Positions 35,500 through 46,619 of a DNA stretch of 64,000 bases are shown piece by piece (positions within the stretch are counted from its first letter, which is position 1; each line of letters opens with the position of its first letter). A program made the translations under genes and the position numbers. This DNA is from Corythucha ciliata (lineage: Eukaryota; Arthropoda; Insecta; Hemiptera; Tingidae): positions 8,184,001 to 8,248,000 of the forward strand of contig CM075943.1 of NCBI GenBank assembly GCA_038030265.1. The letters are read 5' to 3'. The notes under the pieces are model-generated. The model saw only the letters and a list, made by a program, of their open reading frames with translations, was not told the origin of the DNA and searched no databases.

Positions 35500-38404
35500 A
35501 TATAATCTTTTCTTTCGACTAAAATAAATACTGTATTATTTATCGTTGGGTAATTTTACGGTCAAGTGATTTCAGTAGTGGCGTAACTACCGTACCCCGT
35601 TCAAAGCTTTCCGATTGTCTTTTTTTGTTTTTCACCAAAAGAAGCACGAGCCGCCCCTTCATTCAGGAAGCCACGACAAAAGAGGGCTCGTGGACGGACG
35701 CCTTGTGTTGCACTGCGGCTGCACTGGAAAAGTTCAAGCTCAATAAATTGATTTTGATTTGGTGTCACATAACGTTTGTTACTTTCTAGTTTTTTTATTG
35801 GACCCCCCTCCTCCTCACTATTCGCTCAGTAACATAACTGTCGGTGTAAAAGTGATTTCCAAGAATAAGCCGGGGAGAAAAAAAAGTGACAACCGGCACG
35901 TGATAATTATGCATTTTCCCTTTCGCGTAGAACTGGTGGAAAGTACGTACTCATTTAATGTGCAGCGAGCAGTCGTAAAGAGAAAAAAGCGTGGGCCTAT
36001 TATTAGTGGTTTTATTGTCCGTGACAGACAGGTGCGGTAGGACTTTCTGTTGTCAAAGAAACCCTAACTAAATCATCATCATCCGTTCAAAATTTTAGGA
36101 AAACCCCTACTCACGTGGGTTTTGAATCAAATCATAAAAAATCGAAGGCACTTCTACTAATTACAATGACTAATAGTAATTAATTTAACCACGATTAATT
36201 ATGTTGGTGAAAACAGGCCTGAACGGTTAAAATTAGCAGCTAAAACTAATTTTCTCTGACCGAGGAACAGCCGGCTGTACGCATGAATCTCTCAATCCTT
36301 GGGATATTCACTAGACACACCGAGGTACAGACTCCTTACAATAGCCCATTCCAAATTTTTCCAAAACATTTACGGCACGCGTTTAAGTTTTATAGTGCAC
36401 AGCCATTAATCAATTATCATCGAACGTGTAAAATAAGCGTGCTGGAAGAAAAAGTCAGGAAACTCAATTAAATTTGGTTCAAAATGCACGATAATTTAGG
36501 AATCGGGGCTCATACAAATGGAAAAATGGCTTAAGTGTCACCGGAATAGATTTCAAAAATATAGCTAATATTAATAATATAAAAATGGTAAAAAACACTC
36601 ACGTGAAATATCATTGTGAAGTCCAAAAAAAAAAAAAGAGGAAAATTTATACCAAACCCCTATGTGAGCTCCGCACTTTCTAAGAAAGTCTTGGCGTCGT
36701 CAAGTTGACTGAGTCGTGAAGGCGGATTGAACGACGAATTCATTCGTTTGCCCCCACTGTTGATCTTGCGAGGGGAACGAGATTCGAAAGTGTTTTAAAA
36801 AAAGGAGTCCTCCCCCCTGAGAGTTTTGACTGGATCGAAAGAAAAAAGGTTTTCCTTCGATATTTCCAATGGTCCGATCTAAAAAGTACCGATGGTGAGA
36901 ACTTCAAAGAGAAAAGAAGAAAAAAATGGCCGTGAGAGAAAATGAAGTATTGGGGGGGGGGGAATGGGTTCGCATGTTCAGGAACAAATCTGCATTCGTA
37001 CAGGCTATCACACTATGACCGCAGTAATAATGAGTTTAACTCAGTCCTGAGAAATATTTCCTGTGCTTCGTGCTTGTTGACAGTGAAGTACGAAAATGTT
37101 GGGTAAAAAGGGCCCGGTGAGATTATAAAACTTGACTACTCGTCACCAAAACACAATGATTGTTGGATCTTGCATCTGACGCTGAAACTCAAAGGGCCGT
37201 TAACCTCGATTTGCATGAAGAATTGTTGTTGCCTATTCACTTTGTCCTTCATTTAATCAATTGCAAACCCCGGGTTTCGGAGTTTCCCTCAACCTCATCT
37301 CTTAAACAAATAATTAAAAGCTGCATCACAGCATAAAGCATTATTTGTCGGTTTGAGTACAGTTTTGAAGAAGTCAACATGGCACAGAGGAACCATCTTC
37401 CTTTCAACTTAACTTAAGCATTGGGGATTGAAGTTTAGTTAAATTAACTAAAGTCCCACTACAGATCTCTTACAGAAACATACAAATGGCATCGAGATTT
37501 GGAAGCACTCGTGTGAAGCTTAAGCGCCGTGGATTGGTTGAAAAGTCGAGGAATTTCGCCATTTTATGACTCGAGTCACACGATTATTACTTCCATGTTT
37601 TCGTGTGATTTACCTTCCCAAGGGACAAATCCAGAGTTATAGTATGTATTTTCAAAGCTTTCCGTTTACAGCCAATTTTTCCTACCTCCAAAGCTGAGAA
37701 ACTGTTACGGTCCACTTCCATTTTTTGAAGTACGAGAATGATAATCCATAATTTCCTGCAATTGTCGCGAATAAAACCAGATTCATGAGAATAGAAGTTC
37801 CGCACCAACAGGTGCTTTCTATAAGAGCCCAACTATAATTGCCGAATGACAATATAATAGTTGTTTGACCTAATGACAAGTAATCCAACCCCGCCCCACT
37901 CACCCGATCCACTATAAAAACGTTAATTTGTTCCAAACGAATTTGAAAGGGCGAGAAATTAATGCACATTGCACAAAGCGCGATTTTTTTTTTTTTTTTT
38001 TCGGAAAGGATCTTCGAAAGGATAATTTCAATTCAACGGAAAACTGCGCATAATCTAGGGGGGGGGGGGCTGTCTTATTAGTCAGCATATTACGTGTAGA
38101 GCTGCATAGAAGTAAAAGGGGTTTTGGTCTTGCGGTAAGATCTATTTATACGCCTTTAGTGTGCCTTATTGAGCGGACAACTGGACTTGCTTGATGAGGA
38201 TAGGAAAAAAGCATTTGCGAAAACAGGGAAATCCCCATCGCCAGGACATCACGTGTGCGAGACGGATGCAGAATTATATAAAAATAAGGGCGGAAGAGAG
38301 GCCAAAATGGTTCTTACAATTTAAAAATAAAGGGATAGTAAAGGATGTATGAATGTTAAGACCCAGTAGCACGGTCAGCGTGGCCGCGTTTGAGTGCTTT
38401 TTGA
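35500..38404. other. Intergenic DNA, nothing recognised
   Basis: AT-rich, with G runs near 36951 and 38048 and a lone MITE-type end near 36202. No exon with family resemblance was found. Confidence 0.4.
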
Positions 38405-38775
38405 CAACTTGACCCGCAAATTAGCAATTTTCTCCATTTTAGCCGCGTGTAACGTTTTTTCTCAATTTCAGCCGCGGATTACTAGCTCGTAGAAGCGTTT
38501 CTCACCAGTGAGTTAGCGAATTTTCTCATTTTTAGCCACGAATTGGCGTTTTTTAGCTGCAAATTTTGCCATTTTCCATTTTTAGTAAGGGATTTAGCAC
38601 TTATTCCCAATTTGATCTAAAAATTAGCTTTTTTTATTTATTCAGCGCTATAATTAGTGATTTTTACAATATTAGCCGCGTTTTTATACATTTCAGTCCC
38701 GCATTGGTATTTTTTTCTTCAATTTTTGTTATGGATTAGCGTGTTTTTTGTTTTTCAGTTTTAGCCTCGAACTAG
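38405..38775 (+). repeat. Family A repeat array
   Basis: About 12 units of 29-31 bp on the + orientation (CTCAATTTCAGCCGCGGATT and similar). Confidence 0.75.
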
Positions 38776-39902
38776 AATGCCTAACACTATAGAAACTCGT
38801 GGCCCGCAATACACTGCTGTAGGGGTGGTCATGCTTCCCCCTACTTTCATGTCACTCTGGATTTACGATCCGAAGTTTAGACTGCACTGGAAGTCCAGTA
38901 GTTGCGTTCAATCATCAAAAACTGCTAAATGGCTGTTCCTGGAGGAGGTGACCATTCTGAGGGGAGTGGGAGGCACCATTTAGACTTTTAGAGCAACGAT
39001 TCATGCCCGCGAGTCGCTAATACCCCCAAACAACAAAACAAAATGAACAAAATGAAACCCAATGAGGATAAAATATGAAAAATAAGGATAGAATATATGA
39101 AAACGATGAGGATATGATATTATGAAAAGAAATATGTCAGAAGTTCTCACAATGACCCATTTTACCCTTTCAGAGGAAACCCAGTATGTAACAATAATTC
39201 CCTTTATCCTACAGACGTTTAACGTCAAGGTTGTCTCACATTACCATTTTCCTGGGGAAGGGGGTTGGCGGGGTACCTGGGGTTTAAGGCCCTCAGCCTC
39301 AGAGCCATACAATTTAGTTGAGGGTGGTAAAAATGGTAAAATGTGCGTCTTTGATTTTTTTCTAATAGATACGAACACTTAGCCGTCGAATACCGGTTGT
39401 CCTGGCTAAGGGGGGTTTATCAATCACTGGATATCACATGGAATAGCTATCTCTCGAATAATATTACATTGCAGTTTACAAAAAAGCCCATAGCAACCTG
39501 ACTAATCCCAGTTTTGTCTGTGAAATAAGTGCACTGATAAACGCACCCCAAGCCTTTGTCGATACCGCAGGGGCTATACTTTTGTTGGTTCACAATTTCA
39601 ACAAATATAATATGCAACTATGCACGTGCAACGCTTGAAATCTGGACACCAAAGAAAAAGCGTCTCGCACCCCCGTTCCCTTCTCGAGAACCTCCGACCG
39701 ATCAAGCTTCCTGATCTTAAGCGCGAAAGTGTTTAAAATCGTCTTCTCTTCCCACAAGATTAATAGGTACCGTTAAAATGGGTAGGGTAATTTTCCGAGT
39801 TAGATAATCATTCGTAATTATTTCCTGGCCTTGGTTTTCAAGGGGTTAACTGAGAAAGGTACTCTCGATTAAAGTTTCATCGGCACGATTAATAATAATA
39901 CT

Positions 39903-40002
39903 TATTTTTTTGTAACTTTATTGACCGAATCTTGCCTTGTTTTCTTCTTTCTTTCCACGACGAGAAAAAAAGGCAGGATTTGGTCAATAAAGTTACAAAA
40001 AA
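39903..40002. mobile_element. Short foldback, 34-bp arms
   Basis: The arm TTTTTGTAACTTTATTGACC plus GAATCTTGCC is mirrored by GGCAGGATTTGGTCAATAAA plus GTTACAAAAA. The loop is about 32 bp. It abuts the following A array. Confidence 0.6.
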
Positions 40003-40084
40003 TTAAATCTCTCCTCAGGAAAGTGGTCAAATTATAAAAACTATAAAAATATCCGGTGCAAAATGGCAAATCTCGCTCACCATC

Positions 40085-40770
40085 CCCAGTTTCTGCATAT
40101 CTTACGTGCCTAAAATAGGAAAGAGCGCTAAAAAAATGCAAATTCGCGGTTAAAAATGAGAAAAAGTGATAATTTCCGGCTGAATTTGAGACAAATTGCA
40201 AATTTGCTGTTTCTGAAGGCAAATTCGGCTAAAATGGAGAAAAATGTCTAATTCATGGCTATAAATGAAAACACTGATAATTTGACGCTGAAATCGAGAA
40301 AAACGTTAATTCACAGCTAAAAAAAGGATCTATACACATAATATGTAGTCAATTGAGTGCCTATGAGGCTCTAATTTGTGGCTAAAATTGAGGGGGAAAC
40401 GCTTAGTCGCGGCTAAAACGGATAAGATGCACTAGTTTGCAGGTATAATTGAGAATAAATCGCAGGTTCCTGGTTTTAGAGGCCAATTTTCGGTAAAATT
40501 GAGAAAAACCGCCAATTCGCGAGTAGAAGCGAGAAAAGGTGCTAATTTACCTCTAATATTGAGAAAAACCGCCAATTATTAGCTAAAATTAGAAAAAACA
40601 TTAATCCGTTGCTAAAATGAGGAAAAACGTTAATTCCCGACAAAAGGGGGAGGTACCTAAAATTGGGTAAAAACCTAATTCATAGATGAAAGGAGGAAAA
40701 AATTGCCGATTCCCCGCTAAAATTGAGAAAAACGGCAATTAGCGGCCGAAATTAAGAAAAATCAACCCCC
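40085..40770 (-). repeat. Family A repeat array
   Basis: About 22 diverged units of 29-31 bp in reverse orientation (GCTAAAATTGAGAAAAAC, GCCAATTCGCG). The ORF at 39902-40222 minus runs into it and is not a gene. Confidence 0.75.
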
Positions 40771-41160
40771 ACCCCCTTCTGTCGGCGGTTACTGATCCTA
40801 ATTTCATCGCCTATTGTCACCCCCCCCCCCTATCAATAGTTTCTAAACGTTTCGGTGGTTTTCAAAGGGCTTTGATAACTTACATTTTTACGCTGAATCT
40901 TTACACGTTAGGATGAACGTGTGAATTTTGGCAATTTTTTTTCAAATTTCATCCCCTAATGTAACCCCCTCCACTAATCAACTTTTTCGAGAAATTTAGA
41001 TGGTAATTGAAGGCCTTTGTTACATTACATTTTTGAGCTGAATTTAGAAACGCTGGGATAAACGAGTTTGGGGGGAGGCGAATTTTTAACCTCCCCCCCC
41101 ATCGGAGCATAAACAGGACTTCTTTTATATAGTATGTCGTGCTCATGTATTTATGTATAT

Positions 41161-42249
41161 GTTACCGACAAAACCCGAAATCAGTCAAAACCCGGAATTG
41201 CCTAGTCAGAACTAGTTTTATCAATGCCCCTTAGTGAATACTAGTATTCACTAGGCAAAACTAGAATTGTCCAAAGTTGCCAGACAATTCTAGTTTTTAC
41301 TAAAAATTTTGTAGTTAAAAGTACTCAACAATAAAACTCTATCGCCCATCTTACAATAATGCTTTAAATGCTTGAAAAAAATAACGACCAATTATGGGCA
41401 AATGTAAACCCTCTTCAGCCCTCTTCAGGTAACTGGAAATACGTTATTAAACCCAACATTTACACAACAAACCAGTAAAACTGATAACAAATTTTTTGAA
41501 TAACTTACATCACAAGGAAATAAAAGAAGAAACATCGTGAAAAATCCTTCCACACCAGGCTGTCATATCTTCACGCACAATACATATAGCGCCACCGGAA
41601 CTGAAGGGGAAGACCAAAATTATTCTTAATGCATTAAATTTATATATAAAAAAACCTTACGTAGGTCCAAGACTATTTTTTGTAACAAACTTCATTACCA
41701 TTCCGGTCAGTCCCGGTTGGATAATTGGTCGTTATTTTTTTCAAGCATTTAAAGTTGTTAAAAGTAGTTGTAGCCGCTTGAGATCACCGTTAAAAGCCGA
41801 AATCAGTAAAAACCCGAAATTCCTGACCAAAACAATTTTCCAGGCAATAGGTCTGACAAACCACCAAAACTGAACGAAAAAAGGAATCCAAGAATTTATA
41901 AGTATGAAACCAATGACGGATTGAAAATTAAAAGATTCGTATTCTTAAAGACATGGCATAACTGTTGTGGCATTTCGAATCCCAAAATTTAGACGGTTGG
42001 CACTAGCAACCGTTGATAGAGCAAAACTTAAAGTTTTGACTGAGCTATTTAGTTGGAACTAGTTTTAAATAGTAAAAACTAGTATAAAGTTAAGAAGGAA
42101 CAATTCATCCGTAAATTCTAGTTTTCCCTGACCTCCATCGTCAATTCTAGATTTATCTAGTAAATACTAGTTTTAGCTAAGGGGCTTTGGTAAAACTAGT
42201 TATGACTAGGTAATTCGGGTTTTGACTGATTTCGGGTTTTGACGGTAAC
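41161..42249. mobile_element. 1.1-kb non-autonomous DNA transposon
   Basis: Terminal inverted repeats of about 90 bp: the left end GTTACCGACAAAACCCGAAA and, on the other strand, the right end GTTACCGTCAAAACCCGAAA both continue through CAGTCAAAACCCG, CCTAGTCA and CCCCTTAG. ATAT flanks each end. A partial copy of the terminal motif lies inside at about 41787-41845, and an inner inverted pair (41362-41396 with 41722-41757, AATAACGACCAATTAT) marks a nested foldback. No ORF. Confidence 0.85.
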
Positions 42250-42346
42250 ATATATAATGGCAAACCTGGTGATTTGAGGCCTTCGAGAATGTTTATTTAC
42301 ATCTACAGTTATTTCTTAACAGAATTAGGAACATAAGTCTTTTAAA

Positions 42347-44832
42347 TCACTGTTTGGTAACAATTTTGATCTCTTTCTCATTTAGAAGAAGATTACTGAT
42401 TGTCAGATCAGTTTGGTCAGGGATTTGATCTCTTTCTGACGATTTATTTGTGAACCTATTAGCTAGCCAACTGACTCCTAGGCCAACGATCGTGGTCCAC
42501 GTGATGGCGATGAGACAGTACCACGCGTATGAGATTCTGTATGGCCAAATAGCGAGCTCGCCTTCTTGAATCCTGTGATGGTTGAATTCAAAATAAATAA
42601 ATAAATAAAATAGGGGTGGGGGGGAAATAGAGGTGGAGACGGTATTTTTTTGTTTTCTCGTTTACATCACTTGCGGAGCTTTGTCAAAGTCGACCGATGA
42701 ACAACCGGCGGTGGAGGACGGAAGAGCAGGGTGAACGAGCTGTCCGTTCCGTTCAGCAATTGATGAACCGACGACGAGCCACGACAGGAAACCGGTGCTC
42801 GACAACAGTGCAGCAGTTGCTCCCCAGGTGTTGGCCGACGGAAAGAACATTCCCAGGAAGAATATTCCTAGAAGGGATCCGGCGAATATGCTCGAAAGTG
42901 AGACGGCGAGCTAGAAGGGAGAAAACGTATTGAAATATTTAAAAAAATATCTCGATTTAAATGATTTCCTATACCGGAACGAGTCCCCCCATGTACGGTA
43001 CAAGGAAAACGACCACGTAAGAAAAAATGCCGAAAGTAAGCGCGAGCAGTTTCACCACCATGCCAGAGCTCTTCTCCGACAGGCTTTTCCTAAATTGCGT
43101 TCCTTCCAGTTCTGAAAACCAGATAGCGGCGAGTGAATTGATCCCGGTGGACACAGTGCTGTAACAGGCAACGTAAATTTGGTTATTTCGCCGCTGAAGG
43201 GCTGAAATTCGAATGAGCAATGTTGCACCTCAAGCCCGCGCTGAAGATTCCACTAATGAACAACCCTGGAAAGCCAGGATACATGTACAGTGTCTCCATA
43301 ACGTACAGAGGAAAGATCTGGTCGGGCTTTTCGATCCTCTACAAATCAACGACAAAGAATAAACTCATCGGCCCGGATAAACGGAATAATTCATGTATAC
43401 CCCTGAAGCAAGTGGATCACAGTCGATGTACGTGGCGAAAACCAGCATTCCGGCATATACGCACATGAGAACAACCAAACTCCATCCTACGGAATTTATC
43501 CAGAGCATTCTATTTAAAGGAAAAACGGCGATTAAGATAACACGATTAGATGATTTTTCTGCCGGAACTGATTAAATACTTGACAGCTTCCTTGTTAGAT
43601 CGAACGGACAGGTATCTTTGAATTTGCAGTTGGTTTCCTCCGTATGTCGACATGTGAAGAAATCCAGATCCAATCAATGAGGACCAAAATGTGTACCTCT
43701 CCGTGATGTCCGTGTCAAAACTGCGATAAGTTGATTGTTCAAATAACACACAAACTTTCTTCCAAGATTAGGCGTTTACTTAAACAATGAAGTTCGATTA
43801 AAAGCGGCATTTCTCTCCCAGATAACGTCCAGGCCACCGATGTCAATCGTCCCTTTCATCAGAATGGCGGCCATCGACACGAAAATCACAACAACTTGAA
43901 ACGTGTCAGTCCAAATGACTGCTTTAATGCCACCCTATAAATTAATACGTTGAGATACATCATCTTCTCGCGGTTATTCAACTAAAATACTTACGACTGT
44001 GGTGTAAAAAACGCACACGGCATACATAATAGTTACAACCATCATAGTGTTCATGCCGGTCACTTTAAAAGAGGAGAAAATGAAGATGAACGCTAGAGCG
44101 TAAGGTGGTTGTATGTGCGGGGGGGGGGGGCTTACCCTGATTCATGGCCAATGCGGGAGCGTAGAGAGCCAAAGATAAATACAGCACCTGCATCGTATCG
44201 AAAAAGGGGGACAATTGTATTTACTGATGGTTTCTCTAAGTTTCTAAAAAATGCATCCTGATGTGGAATCGAAGAGCATTACGCTGTCAACAATCTTACC
44301 ATTTGGAAAGTAAAAAGGACGGACGCCAAAAATTGAAATTTCCTGTTGAATCTTTCTCCAAAATACTGAAATTTGTGGTAATCGTCAGAGTTTAAAAACA
44401 GTGAGTAGGTGGGGGAGGGGGGGAGAATAAATTGAGAACAATCTACTTGGTACGCTGAAAAGTAATTTTTCTCTCTGAAAAATGGCACCATGTAATATCC
44501 GATGAGGGGTATAAGCAGAAATGTGGCTAATCCGAACAGCCATTGTTGGGCCCCGTACATGTAAACTTCAGCTGGCTGTCCCATTAACGTTATAGACGAT
44601 AGAAATCTATATTTTAAGATTTTCATCAAGGTGATTTTAACTGAGAGCTATAGAGTGGCTTTTACCCGGCCAACATTGACAGGGCCACGGGAACGGTGGG
44701 TATGTCTCCTCCGCCGGTTATAAACTGGGTTGCGCTGCTTAGTTGGAAAATCCATTGGTACAGTCCAATGAGAGCGCTCACCATGAGCATTCCTCCGAAC
44801 ACGACATAGTCGGCCCAGCTGAACGTGTTCAT
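42347..44832 (-). CDS. SLC5-family sodium-coupled solute transporter
   Basis: Plasma-membrane sodium symporter of the SLC5 family, closest to the SLC5A5/6/8/12 branch (iodide, multivitamin, monocarboxylate carriers). Twelve coding exons, 5' to 3': 44832-44666, 44606-44447, 44365-44300, 44187-44136, 44062-43995, 43934-43780, 43720-43580, 43509-43401, 43338-43229, 43158-42975, 42910-42666, 42572-42347. All phases close to 560 residues. Signatures: DYVVFGGMLMVSALIGLY (first helix), GQPAEVYMYGAQ, LYAPALAMNQ, GGIKAVIWTDTFQ, YGGNQLQIQRYLS, SAGLSTVSTGINSLAA. The exon 11 donor must be 42665 (GTAAAC), four bases beyond a decoy GTGATG, to keep frame. The start follows an acceptor, so an upstream untranslated exon exists. 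Substrate cannot be read from sequence. Confidence 0.93.
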
Positions 44833-44877
44833 CCTGGAAATATTAAATTTGTTACATTATTCTGTGTATTGCACCAG

Positions 44878-44961
44878 GCGGCCTATTCAGTAAAATTTAT
44901 CGCCGGCGCTGTGCACCCGTCCACTCTGATGGCACCGGCGCTTTTTACTGAATAGGTTCCC
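44878..44961. mobile_element. Small foldback in the SLC5A 5' intron
   Basis: The arms GGCCTATTCAGTAAAA and (other strand) GAACCTATTCAGTAAAA, then CGCCGGCGC and GCGCCGGTGCC, enclose a short loop. The end motif resembles the foldbacks at 693, 7053 and 7240. Confidence 0.6.
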
Positions 44962-44985
44962 AGTAGCGTACCGACGTGAGGGCTG
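44962..44985. mobile_element. Lone hAT-like terminus before a family A array
   Basis: CAGTAGCGTACCGACGTGAG resembles the common hAT start CAGTGGCGTA and the sequence at 16047. The A array begins 130 bp further on. A partner end was not found. Confidence 0.35.
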
Positions 44986-45099
44986 AGGGGACGGACCCCC
45001 TCAGGCCTTGGTTCAGAGGGGGCCCCCAAAAAGCATAAAGATGTATTTTTATTTTTTTTTTAAAGGGGGACTTTTAGGTTTTAAGGCGTTGATTCGTGC

Positions 45100-46320
45100 C
45101 TAATAAAATTGACAATAAGAGCTCATTTACTGTTAAAATTAAGAAAAATACGCCAGAATATCTGACGAATACATCTTAGCGGCTAAAATAGAGAAAATAC
45201 GCTAATGTTTCTAAAGGCCCTTAATGGGCGGCGAAAATTAAGAATCTTGGGACAAGTACGCGGCAAAAACTTTGGAAAAATCGCTAATACGTAGCAAAAA
45301 GCTGGGAAACCAAAAATTCGCGACTAAAAATTGACGAAAACGCTACTTCACCGTGATGATTGAGAAAAAGCGCTAATTTACGGTCATAAAATTGAGATTA
45401 GCAGTGATGAATTGCTCTGCAGGAGCTAATGTGCTAATCTTGGAGCAAGGACGTGGCAAAAAGTTTGAAAAAAGCTCTAATATTCGCGGCTAGAATTATT
45501 GGAAACGTGCTGATTCGAGGTAGAAAGAAACAAAATCACTAATTCGAAACTAAAAATTGAGAAAAGCGCGAATTTGCCGCTGAAATTTACAAAAAGCTGT
45601 AATTCACGGCTAAAATGGAGACAAGGCGTTAATTCGTGGCTAAGGTTAAGAAAAAGCGCTCATTCGCAGCTAGAATGTGGGAGGGGGAAGACTTCATTTC
45701 GCGTGACCAGGGCTGAAGTTTAGTTAAAGCGGTAATTCGCGGCTAAAATGAAGGAATAATTGCCGGGGAAAATTGCGGAAAAGCCCTGATTCGTGGCTGA
45801 AATTGAGAAAAAACTTTATAATTCTCAGACAAATTTGAGAAAACGTGCTATACTACGTGGGTGAAACTGAGAAAAATAGCGAATTCCTAGTTAAACTTGA
45901 GAAAAACGCTAATTCGCGGTAAAAATGGTGAAAAAGCACTTATTCGCATGGCCAAGAAGCGGAAGAAAAACGCTAATTATGGGATAAATTTAAGAAAATC
46001 CGCTAATTTACTGTTAAAACTGTGAAAACTCGCTAATTTTCGCCTAGAATTGAGATAAAGAGCTCATTCACGCAGCTAAAATGGATAAAGTGTGTAATTT
46101 TCGGCTAAAGTTGACAAAAAGCGATTTTATTTAATTATTATTTTATTTATTTTTATTTTTATTTTATTTTATTTTTGCGCTTTTATTCGCAGCTAAACAA
46201 AAACTCCAAGTCGCGGATCAATATGCGAAAATTAGCTAATTCGTGGCTAAAATATGGAAAAAACGGCTAAAATTAAGGAATTACTCGCGGCTGAAATTGA
46301 GAATATACGTCAATTCACGG
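45100..46320 (-). repeat. Longest family A repeat array
   Basis: About 40 diverged units of 29-31 bp in reverse orientation (GCTAAAATTGAGAAAAAC, GCTAATTCGCGG), with an AT-rich ATTTT/ATTTA tract at 46130-46175. It lies upstream of the first coding exon of the transporter, perhaps within its 5' intron. Confidence 0.8.
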
Positions 46321-46499
46321 TCCCTAGCCTAGAGGCAGGTTCGTGTCGAAAAGTTAGAAACAAAATAATTCAACGCATCGTACAAATTATATTCCTTGTT
46401 TATTCAGAGATTAAGGTCCCGTCAAGAGGAACGGCGGGAATCGAGTAATTTCAGCGTTTAACGTTTTGAGGGGAAAACGTCCGTTGTTCTATCGCTGTG

Positions 46500-46600
46500 C
46501 ATTTTCGATTACAATTGCGCAAACCCGCTATACAAACGCTAAACCCTCTATACAGACGCTAAACCCACTACACTAACGCTAAACCCGCTCTAAACGCTAA
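46500..46600 (+). repeat. Short tandem repeat, ~20-bp unit (family G)
   Basis: Four or five units of ACGCTAAACCCGCTATAC-type sequence in tandem. Confidence 0.7.
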
Positions 46601-46619
46601 AATCGTGCGGGTCCCGCCC

